DNA of 64,000 nucleotides, from positions 317,501-381,500 of the forward strand of contig CANXME010002122.1 of NCBI GenBank assembly GCA_948144175.1, written 5' to 3'. Positions 1 to 10,620 of this stretch are shown here, piece by piece; position 1 is the stretch's first letter, and the number at the start of each line of letters is the position of its first letter. The notes under the pieces are model-generated. The model was given only the letters and a program-made list of their open reading frames with translations. It was not told where the DNA came from and did no database searches. Position numbers and translations under genes: made by a program. Source of the stretch: Closterium sp. NIES-65 (taxonomy: Eukaryota; Streptophyta; Zygnematophyceae; Desmidiales; Closteriaceae).

Positions 1-992
1 AGGTTGATGTAACCGCTGGAGGTCAGGCCCCGCGTTATCAGAGTAAATTACTCTGTTTCTCTGAAAATCAGAGTCATTTATTAAAGTAACTCTGTACTTG
101 CTGGGTTTTTTCTCTGATTTGTCAGAGTTATGCTGTAGGTTACTCTGAGGCCTGTGGGGTCTTTTTTTCAGGGACCGAATTTACTCTGTATAGGGAATAC
201 ATGCCCCCTAGCCGAAACCAACCCACCCCCCTCCCCCCCTCCCCCTCCCCACGTTTAGTGGGTCTTCCCCGAATCGTTGAGATTATTATCCTGATTTCGG
301 TCGTGTGTTGGGGGCAATATGAGCGTTGATTGGCTACAAAAGTCTGACAACTTCTCAACCAGCGCACATGTCAGGCCCTCCCCTCCCCTCTCCTCGAGTC
401 ACATTATCTGTGCCAACACCTCACTTGGAAACAACGCACTGAGGGGGGAAACGTGGGCGACGCTGAAATGAAACATAGTGCAAGCACAAAAGGCGTAACA
501 AAAACTTTCATACAACAAACTTTACCAACATCAGAGTAGAGAAAAATATTACTCTGATGTGCCTAGGTTTATTTTTTTGAAGTGTAGGGTTACTCTGACA
601 AATCAGAGTAAGGCGCATGAACAACAGCGCATGAACTACTCTAGAAATCAGAGTACCTAGAATCCAAAAGTAGGCCCTGCTGGAGGTTACGCGAAAGTCA
701 AAGGTCAGCGACCTTTGACCTGACACATGCAGCGCGACAGCAAGGACACACAACTGACTTGACATTGAGCAGTTGCCCGAGTCACACTGTATCGAACCGC
801 AACAGTAAAGTAGTTATAATCATGCCTCTTCATATTTTCTATACTCATATATACACATATATATATATTCCTGTATCTCTTTGTTTTAATTAACATACTT
901 TGCCCTCACATACTAGCGCAAGGTGGTTCAAAGACTTTATTAAAAGACTTTATTCAAACTCTACCAAAGATCATAGGGCGTTCAACCCAACA
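1..992 (+). repeat. 5' LTR of Copia-1, start outside window, split by a hAT MITE
   Basis: Bases 1-23 and 688-992 together match the 3' LTR at 6518-6953, starting about 97 bp inside it, so the first part of this LTR lies before the window. The insert at 24-679 is absent from the 3' LTR. The LTR ends CCCAACA at 992, directly before the primer-binding site. Seen: the shared stretch beginning AGGTTGATGTAACC at 1 and 6615, and the shared CCTAGGGCGTTCA-like end. Confidence 0.88.
24..679. mobile_element. non-autonomous hAT-superfamily MITE
   Basis: A 656 bp insertion in the Copia-1 5' LTR. It is flanked by a perfect 8 bp direct repeat CTGGAGGT (16-23 and 680-687), and the empty site is preserved in the 3' LTR. 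The ends form short imperfect inverted repeats, CAGGCCC at the left and CAGGGCC on the complement at the right. 8 bp TSDs and CAGGG-type ends are typical of hAT. Both subterminal regions carry many copies of a TACTCTG/CAGAGTA word, including palindromic pairs at 39-55 and 590-611, which suits transposase-binding subterminal repeats. No transposase frame is present, so it would need an enzyme from elsewhere. Confidence 0.85.
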
Positions 993-1004
993 TGGTATGA
1001 GAGC
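993..1004 (+). other. Copia-1 primer-binding site (initiator-Met tRNA type)
   Basis: TGGTATGAGAGC directly follows the LTR end CCCAACA and differs at one base from TGGTATCAGAGC, the usual initiator-Met tRNA complement of plant Copia elements. It marks the start of the internal region and the + orientation. Confidence 0.8.
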
Positions 1005-1057
1005 AGGTTAGAGATAAATTTTTTCTCTTTTCCTCAAACTTATTACACCAAGAAGAC

Positions 1058-2678
1058 ATGTCTACTAGAAAGGAGAGGAGCTCCTCCAACGGCTCTCCTA
1101 GTACTACTCCTACTCCACCTCCTACATCTGGTCTACAAACAGAAGAAGGCACAACAACGAGACCGACCGCTGGGTCTACCGAAACACCCGCAAACCAAGG
1201 CGCTGGCTTCGATCCAAGCATGATGGAGAAATTCTTCTCATTCATGTCCTTCTACGAGCACCATCAGCAAGGAGTACCTGCGCAATCAAACAACAGCAAC
1301 AACAACAACAACGCGACGCCCATGAGTCTCGATGGCTCATCCTACGTACGCGGGAATCAACAACAACAACCTACTTTCGCTCCGTACGAGCCTCAGCGCG
1401 GCTCCGTCAGCTTCATGCCACAACCACAACCTGCACCGGGACAAGAAAGAGCGCTGAACGCACTACAAGTTCAGTAACAGTTCGCGCATGTTCTAAAACT
1501 AGAAACGACAAAACCCTTCGACGGGAAGGACTTCTTTACGTGGTCGTTCGAATTTGAGCTGATGATGGAAGGAGCGCAGACCCTTGGCTTCTTCGACGGG
1601 TCCCTGCCATATCCAACAAACGGCATACAGTATGAGAAGCAGCAGTACACCTATCAGTCAATGATGGCGTACACGATTCTACTAAGAAACATCACCCCGA
1701 GTCAACAGCAGAACATAAGGACTTACCGAGGTTACGGTAACTCCGCGGAGCTCGCGTACAATCACTTGAAAAACCTGTATCAAGCAACAGACAATGTAAA
1801 CCAAAGTCGGTTAATGGTGTAGCTGACAAGAATCGAAATGAAGCCAGGCGAAAAGAGAATGGCGTATATCAGTCGCTGCCGCGAGCTGCGCGACAAGTTT
1901 CTTCGATATGGAGGATGGATTTCAGAAGACGTGTTCGTCACGGTTGTCATCGGCGGTCTTGGCCCTCACTAGCGCTACACTCGCGCCATACTACGAGCAC
2001 ACGGGAGAATCTCCGAAGCAGCACTCTGCGCCGAAATCCATGCCGAGCAGCAGGACATGGACCTGCAAGAAGAACGACATAAGAAGAAAACGTCAGTACC
2101 AGAGTTCGCGTTTCACACCCAGCGACGCTACAGCAACAACAACAATCGGGAGCAACAACAATTGAAGCCAGTACCTCCGTTTTGCCACATCTGCAAGACT
2201 TCAAGGCATCCTCGTACGCACTGCCCGTATCGTCAGCAATCGACAACACCACAGCGACAACTTTGGCCTTCAAGTACCCAAATCACTTTAACGCAAGCAA
2301 ATCCCACGACAAAGATTCAAGCTTCAACGACTCCAACAGGACAACCTGCACAAGGAGCAAAAAACATCGTCAACTGCATGGCAAAGATAACAGATTCCTG
2401 CATAACCGAGTCACCACCGCACTACTCACCAGAAGAACGACTCGACGAAACCACACCTCGCGGCGAGTCACTTCAGCAGAACCCGACATACACAGCCATC
2501 GTCCAAAACGAGCCATCCGGAAGAGACACTTGGTTCTTGGACAGTTGCCGCGAACAACACATGTGCTCTTCAGGACGTTTTGTTCAACGCGAGCACCAAC
2601 TCCAACGAGAAGTCGTCATCACCGTCGCCAATAATCAGAACCTGCGTACAAGACGACAAGGCATAGTACAACTTTAGT
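1058..2678 (+). pseudogene. Copia-1 gag and start of protease, broken
   Basis: The frame opens at ATG 1058 (MSTRKERSSS), 53 bp after the PBS, and is rich in Ser, Thr, Gln and Asn at its N-terminus. A gag core follows (about 1500-1970, including FDGKDFFTWSFEFELMMEG). In-frame stops fall near 1475, 1820 and 1970, so no complete Gag can be made. The nucleocapsid zinc knuckle is readable at about 2182-2223 as CHICKTSRHPRTHC (CX2CX4HX4C). The protease begins near 2525 as WFLDSCREQHMC, where Copia proteases normally have D-S/T-G-A; Gly is replaced by Cys, so it is probably inactive. Poly-CAA and poly-AAC runs code for Gln/Asn stretches. All three stop codons occur, which points to decay and not to a variant code. 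Confidence 0.82.
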
Positions 2679-4763
2679 CACGGGAGACAAACGTCGTCCT
2701 ACAAATGTCGAAGGTCCTGATAGCAGGGGGACTCAGCTACAACTTACTGAGCGTCAGTCAGTTGATGGCGAAAGGCATACACCTGAAAGCTGACAGTACC
2801 ACCCAGGAGTTCAAATCCTACCACTGAAAGGGAGGACTCTACATCGGTAAAGCGATCCTCAAGAACAACGTCTTCGTTCTTGACTTCGTCCCCGACCTTG
2901 GCACTGCCGCCAGCGACGCCATCGTAAACTTCGCTGACTGGACACATCCTCCAGATCTCGACCCCGACTTCAGCCCGGAAGGCTTCTGGTACTCGCATAC
3001 CATCCCTGAAGCAGAACGAACACGTGCGTTAGTAATGATACAAACATCGGCAGCAGCAGAGACAACATCGGCAGCAGCAGAAACAACATCGGCAGCAGCA
3101 GAACCATCGTCAGCAGCAGCGACACCAGCTCTCGCTGACGAAGCACCACCAACACCCGCACAGTAGCTGAACCCAACTCAACGAGAAGTCCACAAAAGCG
3201 CAAACTTCGTCGCTAGCTTCTACTCCAACTCCGATGCATATCAACGCTCACCCGGACACCCCGCCTCCGAAGACATCTGACACGTACGCATGGGACATCC
3301 AAGCAACACTGTGTTAAATAACACAATAACGGGCACGAGGAACCTGCCTTACCTGCCCCGAAGCCGACTTACCACATCGACCGTTCACTTTTCACCACAA
3401 CCCGAGCGCACCCGCGAACGCACCACTCAAGAAGGTGTACAGCGATATTCTCTACAATCGAGAACCAAGACAAGTTACTTACAACTACACGATCACCTTC
3501 ATCGACGCCCCCACTCGATACGTCTGGTACCTAAACCTACCCAGCGGCGACATGGCACTCGCAGCGTTCGCCGCCTGGCTATCAGTAACAGAGAGAGTCC
3601 AGTACCAATGATCTCCCGGACATCGCGCCGACGAAAGCACCTGGCACGCAAGGATGGGACATCCAAGCAACACAGTATTAAACAATACAATAAGAGCAGG
3701 AGTACTCGACAAGGACTCACTCCTACTGACCGACGGACGAGAACTTCAACGAGTACGCGGAACGTGCTTCACCTACCCTGAAGGTGACTTACCACATCGA
3801 CCGTTCGCGCCTCATCAAAACCCGAGCGCTCCCGCGTACGCACCACTCGAGAAGGTGTATAGCGACATCCTATTCAATCGGGAACCAGGACAAGTAACAT
3901 ACAACTACACGATCACCTTCATCGACGCCGCCACCCGTTACGTTTGGCACCTAAACCTACCTAGCCGCAACATGGCATTTGCAGCCTTCGTTGCCTGGCT
4001 ACCAGTAGCAGAGATTGAATCGGGCGTACAACTGAAAAGTTTCCAGTCAGACGGAGAAGGACAATACACCTCTCAGCGATTCAAGCAGTCCCTGGCGGAA
4101 AGAGGGATCGAGCAGCTCATCTCCCTTCCCTACGCCCATCAGCAGCAAGGTGTCGCTGAAAGAATGAACAGGACTCTGCAGAACAACACGCGCAAACTGT
4201 TACGTGGCATGCGGCTACCCAACCACTAGTGGCCTGCAGCAATGGACCACGCTGTCATGCTGCAGAACTTGATGTCGTCGTCCTCACTTCCAAACAACGC
4301 ATCACCGCATTTGCTGTGGACACGGAAATAGGGCAGCACAAAAATGTTACAAGTTTTTGGGTGCATGGTACAGTACCGACCCCCAAAAGCACGAGCGGGA
4401 AGATTTTCACAACGCGCACAGTGGGAACTACACCCCGGCATCGAAAAGAACTACAATGCGTGGAAACTTTTCGACGTCCACTCCAAGGAAACAGTAGCAG
4501 CATGTAACATAATCTTCTACAAGCCACTCACACTTCAGACGTACCTCGCCAACTTGCACGAAAATCAAGATCCCACAGGTGGCTTTCGTGGTGACCGAGC
4601 CTTCGCCTCAGCAGCGGACGAAGAAGACTGGGACGAGCAGAATGTGGACAACGCATCAGAAGAAGCCGGACCTCTCCCGTTCTGCTCCGTCAACGTCCCC
4701 ATGGACGAAGACAACTCTCGCGAAAGCGCCAACGCCGAAGTCTTCTTCCACTTGGTTACGTAA
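2679..4763 (+). pseudogene. Copia-1 protease remainder and integrase, broken and partly duplicated
   Basis: Downstream of the protease, the GAG-pre-integrase motif WHARMGHPS is readable near 3642-3668. The integrase core is readable from about 3860: VYSDILFN, then FQSDGEGQYTS with the second Asp, and HQQQGVAERMNRTL with the Glu. This gives the order D, D, E of retroviral-type integrases. A stop at 4227-4229 and frame changes after it separate the C-terminal part (MLQVFGCM onward, 4344-4763), which matches the Copia region just after the catalytic core. The first 300 bp or so of the integrase region exist twice (see the duplication entry). A stretch at 3040-3130 codes a short Ala/Thr repeat. 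The product cannot work as it stands. Confidence 0.8.
3290..4016 (+). repeat. internal tandem duplication in the Copia-1 integrase region
   Basis: The stretch from 3290 (ATGGGACATCCAAGCAACAC) to about 3597 recurs from 3654 to about 4016, with the same order of words: ATGGGACATCCAAGCAACAC, CGACTTACCACATCGACCG or similar, AAGGTGTA, ACAACTACACGATCACCTTC, GCCTGGCTA. The first copy lacks about 55 bp present in the second, and the two have many point differences, so the duplication is old. Copy 2 continues into the rest of the integrase; copy 1 ends in sequence leading back to the same start. Confidence 0.85.
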
Positions 4764-4929
4764 CACCTACGACAGTCAACACCAACGAAGCAGAACAGAT
4801 AGGGCCGAATTTCATACCCGACCCAGAAGCGGGAGCTGAAGCAGCTTATCCCGAGGACACAACTCTTTCCCGCTACTCATAGACTGGACTGCAGATTCTC
4901 GGCCTCGTCACCGCAGTCCACGGCAACGC

Positions 4930-6533
4930 TCTTCCTAAAGAGCCTGCGACGGTTCAGCAGGCTCTGGGGGGGGAACACAGGGAAAAATGGCGTGAAGCCA
5001 TGGACAGAGAATTAAAAGCGCTGGAGTAACGGAACACCTGGAAGGTTGTTCCCATTAGCGTGGCAAGGAACAAGACCATTCTCACCGGGAAATGGGTCCT
5101 CCGCATCAAAACGAAGGCAGATGGCACAATCGAGAAATTCAAAGCACGCTGGGTCGTGCGTGGATTCGATCAGGAACACGGACGAAACTTCACCGAGACA
5201 TTCGCCCCCGTTAGCCGACACATTTCACTCCGAATCCTCCTCACGATCGCCGCCATGAAGATAAGGAAATTGCAGCGAATCGACGTCGCTAACGCCTTCC
5301 TCTACGCACCCGCCGACGCAGAATTCTTCGTTGAACTACCGCACGGTACTAACGGAGAACCCAACCAGTTTTGCCAGTTGGTGAAATCGCTCTACGGAAT
5401 CAAACAAGCCCCGCGGCTGTGGCAACAGCACCTACACACTTGCCTCACTCGCATCGGATTCCGCCCTACCTTACGACCAAGGAATGTACCGACTCACCAA
5501 AAACGCCGACTACATTCTGCTGATCGTCTACGTCGACGGTTTACTCTACATTGGCTCTACTGACGACATAACCACCTGGTTCGAAGGGGAGTTGCAGAGG
5601 GACCTCACACTCACGGTCTCCTCTACCGCCACTCAGTACCTTGGCCTCAACATCCGCGAAGAAGAGAACGCGATCTATCTTAGCGCCGAAAAATATGCCG
5701 ACACTATCGCCAAACGTTTTATGATCACACCAACAGCCATCTCCACGCCATAGCGCTACACGGCAGGGAACGACAAAGGAGGTTCCGCCCTACTCAAACC
5801 CGTCGGCATACGAGACTACCAGAAGAAGCTGGGATGCCTTCTCTTCGTAGCCGTCACCTGCCGCCCAGATCTGTCCTACTCCGCAAGTCAACTCGATACC
5901 TATTTCAAAAGGCCTGAAGCAGAACATCTAGCGGAGCTCGACCGCGCTCTCCACTACTTCGTAAGCACTTCAACGACAGGCCTGACATACTACAAGAACA
6001 CAACTGCACCAACGAAACTAATCGGCTACGTCGACGCCGACCACGCCGGCGACTCAGACAACAGGCGCTCCCGCACTGGCTACATCTACCGTCTCGAACC
6101 TATCGGACCTATCTCCTGGCAATCGAGCAAGCAGGAACTAATCGCTCTCTCTTCGGCTGAAGCATAATATATCGCACTCTGCTCAGCCACCAAGGAAGGA
6201 CTCTATCTTCGCGAGCTGCTGGAAGAAGCGAAATTAGCCGAATTACCCAACTTCACTCTGTTCTGCGACAACCAATCTACAATTCGCATCGCCAACAAAA
6301 GCGGATTCGCGAACAAAACGAAGCATATCGCTCTGCGATATTTCTTCGTGAAAGACGAGATCGAGAAAGGGAGACTCGAACTATCCTACTGTCCCACGTC
6401 CGAGATGGGAGTTGACTACTTGACCAAGAAGCTCGGAAAACAGAAGTTCGAGTACTGCATGCTGCTGACTGGACAAAGCCACGTGACCATCAGCGACACT
6501 CCAGAAGCGAAGGGGAGTGTTGGGAACAAATAG
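4930..6533 (+). pseudogene. Copia-1 reverse transcriptase and RNase H, broken
   Basis: RT is readable from QQALGGEHREKWREAMDREL (about 4957-5016). A stop near 5027 precedes NTWKVVPIS, then GKWVLRIKT, FAPVSRHISLRILL, RIDVANAFLYAP and LYGIKQAPRLW follow. A frameshift near 5468 separates this from the catalytic box, which reads IVYVDGLLYIG: the usual YVDD is YVDG, so the second catalytic Asp is lost. Another stop lies at 5751. RNase H follows as YVDADHAGDSDNRRS, SSAEA (stop near 6166), CDNQSTIRIA and DYLTKKLG, ending at the stop near 6531. The order protease-integrase-RT-RNase H is that of Ty1/copia. Non-functional remnant. Confidence 0.85.
6508..6517 (+). other. Copia-1 polypurine tract
   Basis: GCGAAGGGGAG-type purine run directly before the 3' LTR start TGTTGGGAAC. 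It lies where plus-strand priming occurs in LTR elements and fixes the LTR boundary at 6518. Confidence 0.75.
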
Positions 6534-6953
6534 CCTTAAGCGCCTCTGTCGTGTCGAAACTTCAAGACACAAGCGAAGCAGCGCAAATCGAAGCACCAGC
6601 GAGTCAACCCTCGGAGGTTGATGTAACCGCTGGAGGTTACGTGAAAGTCAAAGGTTAGTGACCTTTGATCCGACAAATGCAGCGCGACAGCAAGGACACA
6701 CAACTGACTCGACATTGAGCAGTTGCCCGAGTCGCACTCTATCGAACCGCAACAGTAAAGTAGTTATAATCATGTCTCTTCATATTCTGTGTACTCATAT
6801 ATATATTCCTGTATCTTTTTGTTTTAATTAACATAGTTTGCCCTCACATACTAGCGCAAGGTGGTTCAAGGACTTTATTCAAAACGCTTCCGCTACTACA
6901 TCGTTTACTCAGACTTGAACTTTACGAAAGATCCTAGGGCGTTCAGCCCAACA
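6518..6953 (+). repeat. 3' LTR of Copia-1
   Basis: 436 bp, starting TGTTGGG and ending CCCAACA, which form inverted ends. It follows a polypurine tract and matches the 5' LTR outside the MITE insertion. It carries the end of the element; the base sequence after it is ATAGT, whose TSD partner would lie before the window. Confidence 0.88.
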
Positions 6954-7798
6954 ATAGTGACCCCCCTTTTCTTGTTGGATCTACTAGAAAGCTCATGAAA
7001 ATTTCCAGAAAGTTTGGTGTTTTTTTCCCGAACAGGGCAAGTCCCGAAGTAGTAACACGAACGACTTGAAGTTGTTTCCGACTCCTGATATGATCAGTCG
7101 CAACAAGCACAAAATTGTCGCAAGCTTGCTATGACATTTCCATTTCTCCCACCCATCCAAATCCGCATCGAGCACAACACATCACAAATTTCACAACGGA
7201 GCCTGCCACCACACATGCAGCATAGACACAATGTTGAGCTAACGAACAGCACAGAGTAATGCAAGTACCAAGCAGAACAAGGACAAGGTGACTCGAGAGG
7301 AGAGAGAGGGGTCGACGAGAATAAGAACGGTAAGGGATGGGGTATAGCGAGAGCGATTGACCGTACAATGGGAGATCGCGGGCGACGGGATCGGAGGGAA
7401 ATGGCGAGGGCGAGGGGACAAGAGGGGTGAACGGGAAAATAACGGACCGGGAGGGGAGACCGTGACGACGACAGGAGGGCCATCACGCGTGTGTTTGCGA
7501 GGGCGACGGAAAGGCGACGGGACGGACTAGAGAACGAGGCGACGGCGGACCCCACTAGCAATGGCGAGTACGACGAGCAACGAGGGGAGATAAACGAGGC
7601 GACAAGCAGCGAACCTAAAGTTCACACCCTTGCTTAGTCATCGATTGACGAAGTATTTAGTAGTTAGCAAGGAGGGGAATGGAAACACATCCTACCATTA
7701 CTTCAGGTTTTCAGCCCCCATCCCTTGACTCATCCTGACCTGCCACCAACACCTCCGTTTCCTCCCCATCATAGTCTCAAGAGTGATGCATAGCGGAA
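6954..7798. other. intergenic, nothing recognised
   Basis: About 845 bp between Copia-1 and Copia-2c. A purine-rich stretch lies at about 7260-7600. The open frames here are Ser/Pro/Arg/Cys-rich with no motif I recognise, and they look like chance frames in skewed sequence. It may hold older decayed repeat DNA. Confidence 0.5.
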
Positions 7799-7942
7799 TG
7801 TGATTGTCAAGGACTAAACTAGGAATCAATGTCGATTATGTAAGAGGGAGGGGTACAAGACTATCGAGAGAAAAGGGTTGTCCTCTCCAAGGAGTGACCC
7901 CTACACAACCTAGAGTGAAACAAATAGAAATATGTTTTGACA
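7799..7942 (-). repeat. 3' LTR of Copia-2c (short-LTR family)
   Basis: Its inner end TTTTGACA at 7942 is followed by CACCCCCATAGG, the same end and polypurine tract (complement) seen in Copia-2b and 2a. The outer start TGTGATTG at 7799 is assigned by length and by TG...CA ends, and is less certain. Left flank CGGAA; the partner TSD was not found. Confidence 0.6.
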
Positions 7943-8495
7943 CACCCCCATAGGTGAAGAAGGGGATAGCCGAACCTAACAGTGGTCACAAGACTAGTCA
8001 AGCAAGAGAACAAGCAAAGCAAAGTCCAAGGTGGATCTCAAGGACACCACACAATCTGAGCACAAACACGCGGCCACAAGGCCAGCTCACATGCAGATGT
8101 ATAATAGCAAGGCAGTCCACTGAGCACAACCTAGCAAGAGTAAACACTCAGATATATAGCAGTGTACAACAAGAGCAAGTCAAGCAACCAACAAGTGAGG
8201 CAGAGTGGGCACAAACCCAAGAGCAGTGCAGAAACGTTGATGATCACCAGACCCAAGAGCCTTGGTGAAGACATCAGCAGTGTTGGCCCGAGAGGCCACG
8301 TAAGCAAGGCGCAGCTGACCACACTGCTGCAACTCACGTGCAAGGAAGTAGCAAAAAGCAATGTGTTTCGTTCTGTGCTCCAATCTCTGCTCGCGACACA
8401 GGGCAAGCATTGCCTTGTTGTCAACGTATAGAACTGAAGGAGAACGAGGCCTCTCCCCCAAGACGGTCAGCAGGTAGATCAGCCAGCGGAGCTCC
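7943..8495 (-). pseudogene. Copia-2c RNase H C-terminus and 3' untranslated region
   Basis: Reading on the - strand from 8495, RNase H shows ELRWLIYLLTVLG, VLYVDNKAMLALCREQR, HRTKHIAFCYFLAREL and ANTADVFTKAL, the usual end of Copia RNase H, and stops at about 8180. Upstream coding is cut at 8495 by the LTR of Copia-2b, and the remainder was not found in the window. Bases 7943-8180 are 3' untranslated sequence that also follows the coding end in 2a and 2b, with the shared word GGCCACAAGGCCAG. This is the oldest layer of the Copia-2 nest. Confidence 0.72.
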
Positions 8496-8628
8496 TGTCA
8501 AAAAGTAGGAATCAAGAATGACTAGAATGATAGCAGTACAGGGTTTGTATATGCAAAACCTAATTGGGTTGTATCCCATAAGAAGTGCCCCATTACAGCC
8601 TATAGCATATAATTGCATTGTTCTGACA
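8496..8628 (-). repeat. 3' LTR of Copia-2b
   Basis: 133 bp, TGTCAAAAAG to TTCTGACA, followed by a polypurine tract on the complement (CACCCCCATAGGCAAAGTGGGGG). It interrupts the RNase H frame of Copia-2c exactly after GCTCC, the presumed left TSD. The right end of 2b is rearranged, so no partner TSD can be shown. Confidence 0.72.
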
Positions 8629-8869
8629 CACCCCCATAGGCAAAGTGGGGGACAGGCAAGAGAACAAGGCAAGGTCAAGCTCAGGGTGGATCACAACGTC
8701 ACCACACAGTCCGAGCACAAGTAAATGGCAACAAGGACAGTTCACATGCAAGGTAATATATAAACAGGAACAAGCAGTACAGTGATCACAACCTAGCAAG
8801 TGTATAAGTTCATACATCACAATACGAGCAACGTCAAGAAGTGAGCAAGTGAGGCCAAGTAGGCACAAG

Positions 8870-10620
8870 ACCTAGAACAGCACAGAAACGCTGATGATCA
8901 CAAGGTTGAAGTGCCTAGGAAAGATATCAGCAGTGTTGGCCTGAGAGTCGAGTCCACGTAAACAAGACAAAGCTGATCACGCTGCTGCAACTCTCGAGCA
9001 AAGAAGTAGCGCAGAGCGACGTGCTTTGCTCTGTGCTCCAGTCTGTGCTCCTAACAGAAGGCAATCATAGCCTTGTTGTCGACGTATAGAACTGGAGGAG
9101 AATGAGGCGCCTCTCCCAAGTCAGTAAGCAGGTAGGTGAGCCAGCATAACTCCTGTGCAGCTACGGTCCGTGCGTAGATCTCAGCCTCACAGCTGGAGCT
9201 GAGAACAGAAGATGAGCGGGTAGACCGCCACGAAACAGAACCAGAGCCAACGCCGAAGGTGTAACCCTGTGACGACCGCTGCGTAGCCAAGTCGTCAACC
9301 CAAGAAGCGTCTGCGTGACCAGTGAGGACAAGTCGACTCCGTCCTCCAAGCATGAGCCCCATGCCTGACGTACAGCACAAGTAGCGCATCACCCTCTTAG
9401 CGGACTTCCAGTGCTCCGGTCGGTGTCTCCCAGGCGCAACGTAGCGTGCCAAAAGATCACAAGCTTAACATATCGTATCTTGACTGCAAGTCGAGTGCAG
9501 GTCATCAGGTACATAAGGCATCCCACAAGCTCTTGATACGGGCCACTCGGCTCCACAGACTCATCCGAAGGCAGAGCTGAGAGCCAGTGACCGATAGGCA
9601 GAGGAGTGGATTGTGGCGAGGAGTACGGGAAGTCGAAGTGCTGAAGGACCTGCTGCACCATGTGTGACTGAGTCAAGGTAATGGTGCGCCGTGCTGTGTC
9701 CCAGGTGATTTGCAAGCCAAGACAGCCGCGGAGCTCACCTAGGTCTGTGCACGTGTGTCTCTTCTGCAGCTCCGACTTTACGTGGACCAGTTCAAAATGT
9801 CAGCAAAGGCAAAGACCAAGTCGACAACATGCACGAAGATGTAGAACGGCGGCATCGAAGTGTCCGTGCGTAGAAACAGCAACGGGTCAGCTGTAGAAGG
9901 TGCAAACCGAAGAGCTGCAAGAGTCGTCCTCAGTGTGTCGTGCCACTCGCGAGGCACATGGCGGAGACCGTAGACTGGCTGCCAGAAGCTCCACTGGGTA
10001 TCTACAGGAAACGACCAAGTGAAGCCAGGTGGGCGGCGCAGCCAAATCTCCTCGTGCAGGCTGCCCTGTAGAAAAGCAGTGCTGAAGTTGAGAGAGTGAA
10101 GCTCGTTGTCACGCTGAGCGGCGACGTGCAGCAGAACCCAAAGAGTGGTGATCTTCGAGGTCGAGGAGAAGGTCTGGAAAAAGTCAACTCCGTGCTGTTG
10201 ATTGAAGCCTCGTGCAACGTAACGCGCCTTGAAGACAGGCGGAGAACTCGGCGGCTGCTTCACCCTGAAAATCCACATGCCACTGACGATGTTCGCCCCA
10301 AGAGGGGGAACCTCGTCGATGTAAGTGCCTGTGGAATTCCAGGATGCCATCTCTACGTCCATGGCTGACTGCCACGGAGAGTAGGAACCCTCTATGGCCT
10401 CTGCGTAAGAGCGCGGGGTCAGGATGTCTGGTGCATCCGGGTCTCCCTCAGGTGCAATCAGAATGGACACGAGATGAGGTACAGCAGCTGCAAAGCACTG
10501 GAACTCCTCCTTCATGTTCTCAAGGACGTCTGTGCCAAGTACACTCTCACCCCCAACGGACGGAGGACAGACAGACTCAGACTCAGCAACAAGACTAGCG
10601 GCGTAGTCTAGATGACAGGT
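8870..10620 (-). pseudogene. Copia-2b reverse transcriptase and RNase H, broken
   Basis: Reading from high to low coordinates, RT begins near 10470 with PDILTPRSYAEAIEGSY, then GMWIFRVKQ, ARYVARGFNQQHGVDFF, LNFSTAFLQGSLHEEIWL and YGLRHVPREWHDTL. The catalytic box reads FVHVVDLVFAF, where Copia-2a has VYVDDLVFA, so YVDD is lost and the enzyme would be inactive. A frame change follows near 9780. RNase H is readable at 9051-9452 (TGHADASWVDD, SSSCEAEIYA, VLYVDNKAMIAFC), then a stop near 9050. The remainder, down to about 8880, has further changes. It has the same order as 2a but is more decayed. Confidence 0.8.

Noticed and set aside
1058..6533. In-frame stops in Copia-1 as a sign of a variant genetic code
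   Set aside because: TAA, TAG and TGA all interrupt the frame, along with frameshifts and a duplication, and Copia-3f uses the standard code throughout. Decay is the simpler reading.
7094..7561. 155-codon - strand frame as a host gene
   Set aside because: Ser/Pro/Arg/Cys-rich composition in a purine-skewed stretch, overlapped by two other open frames, no motif.
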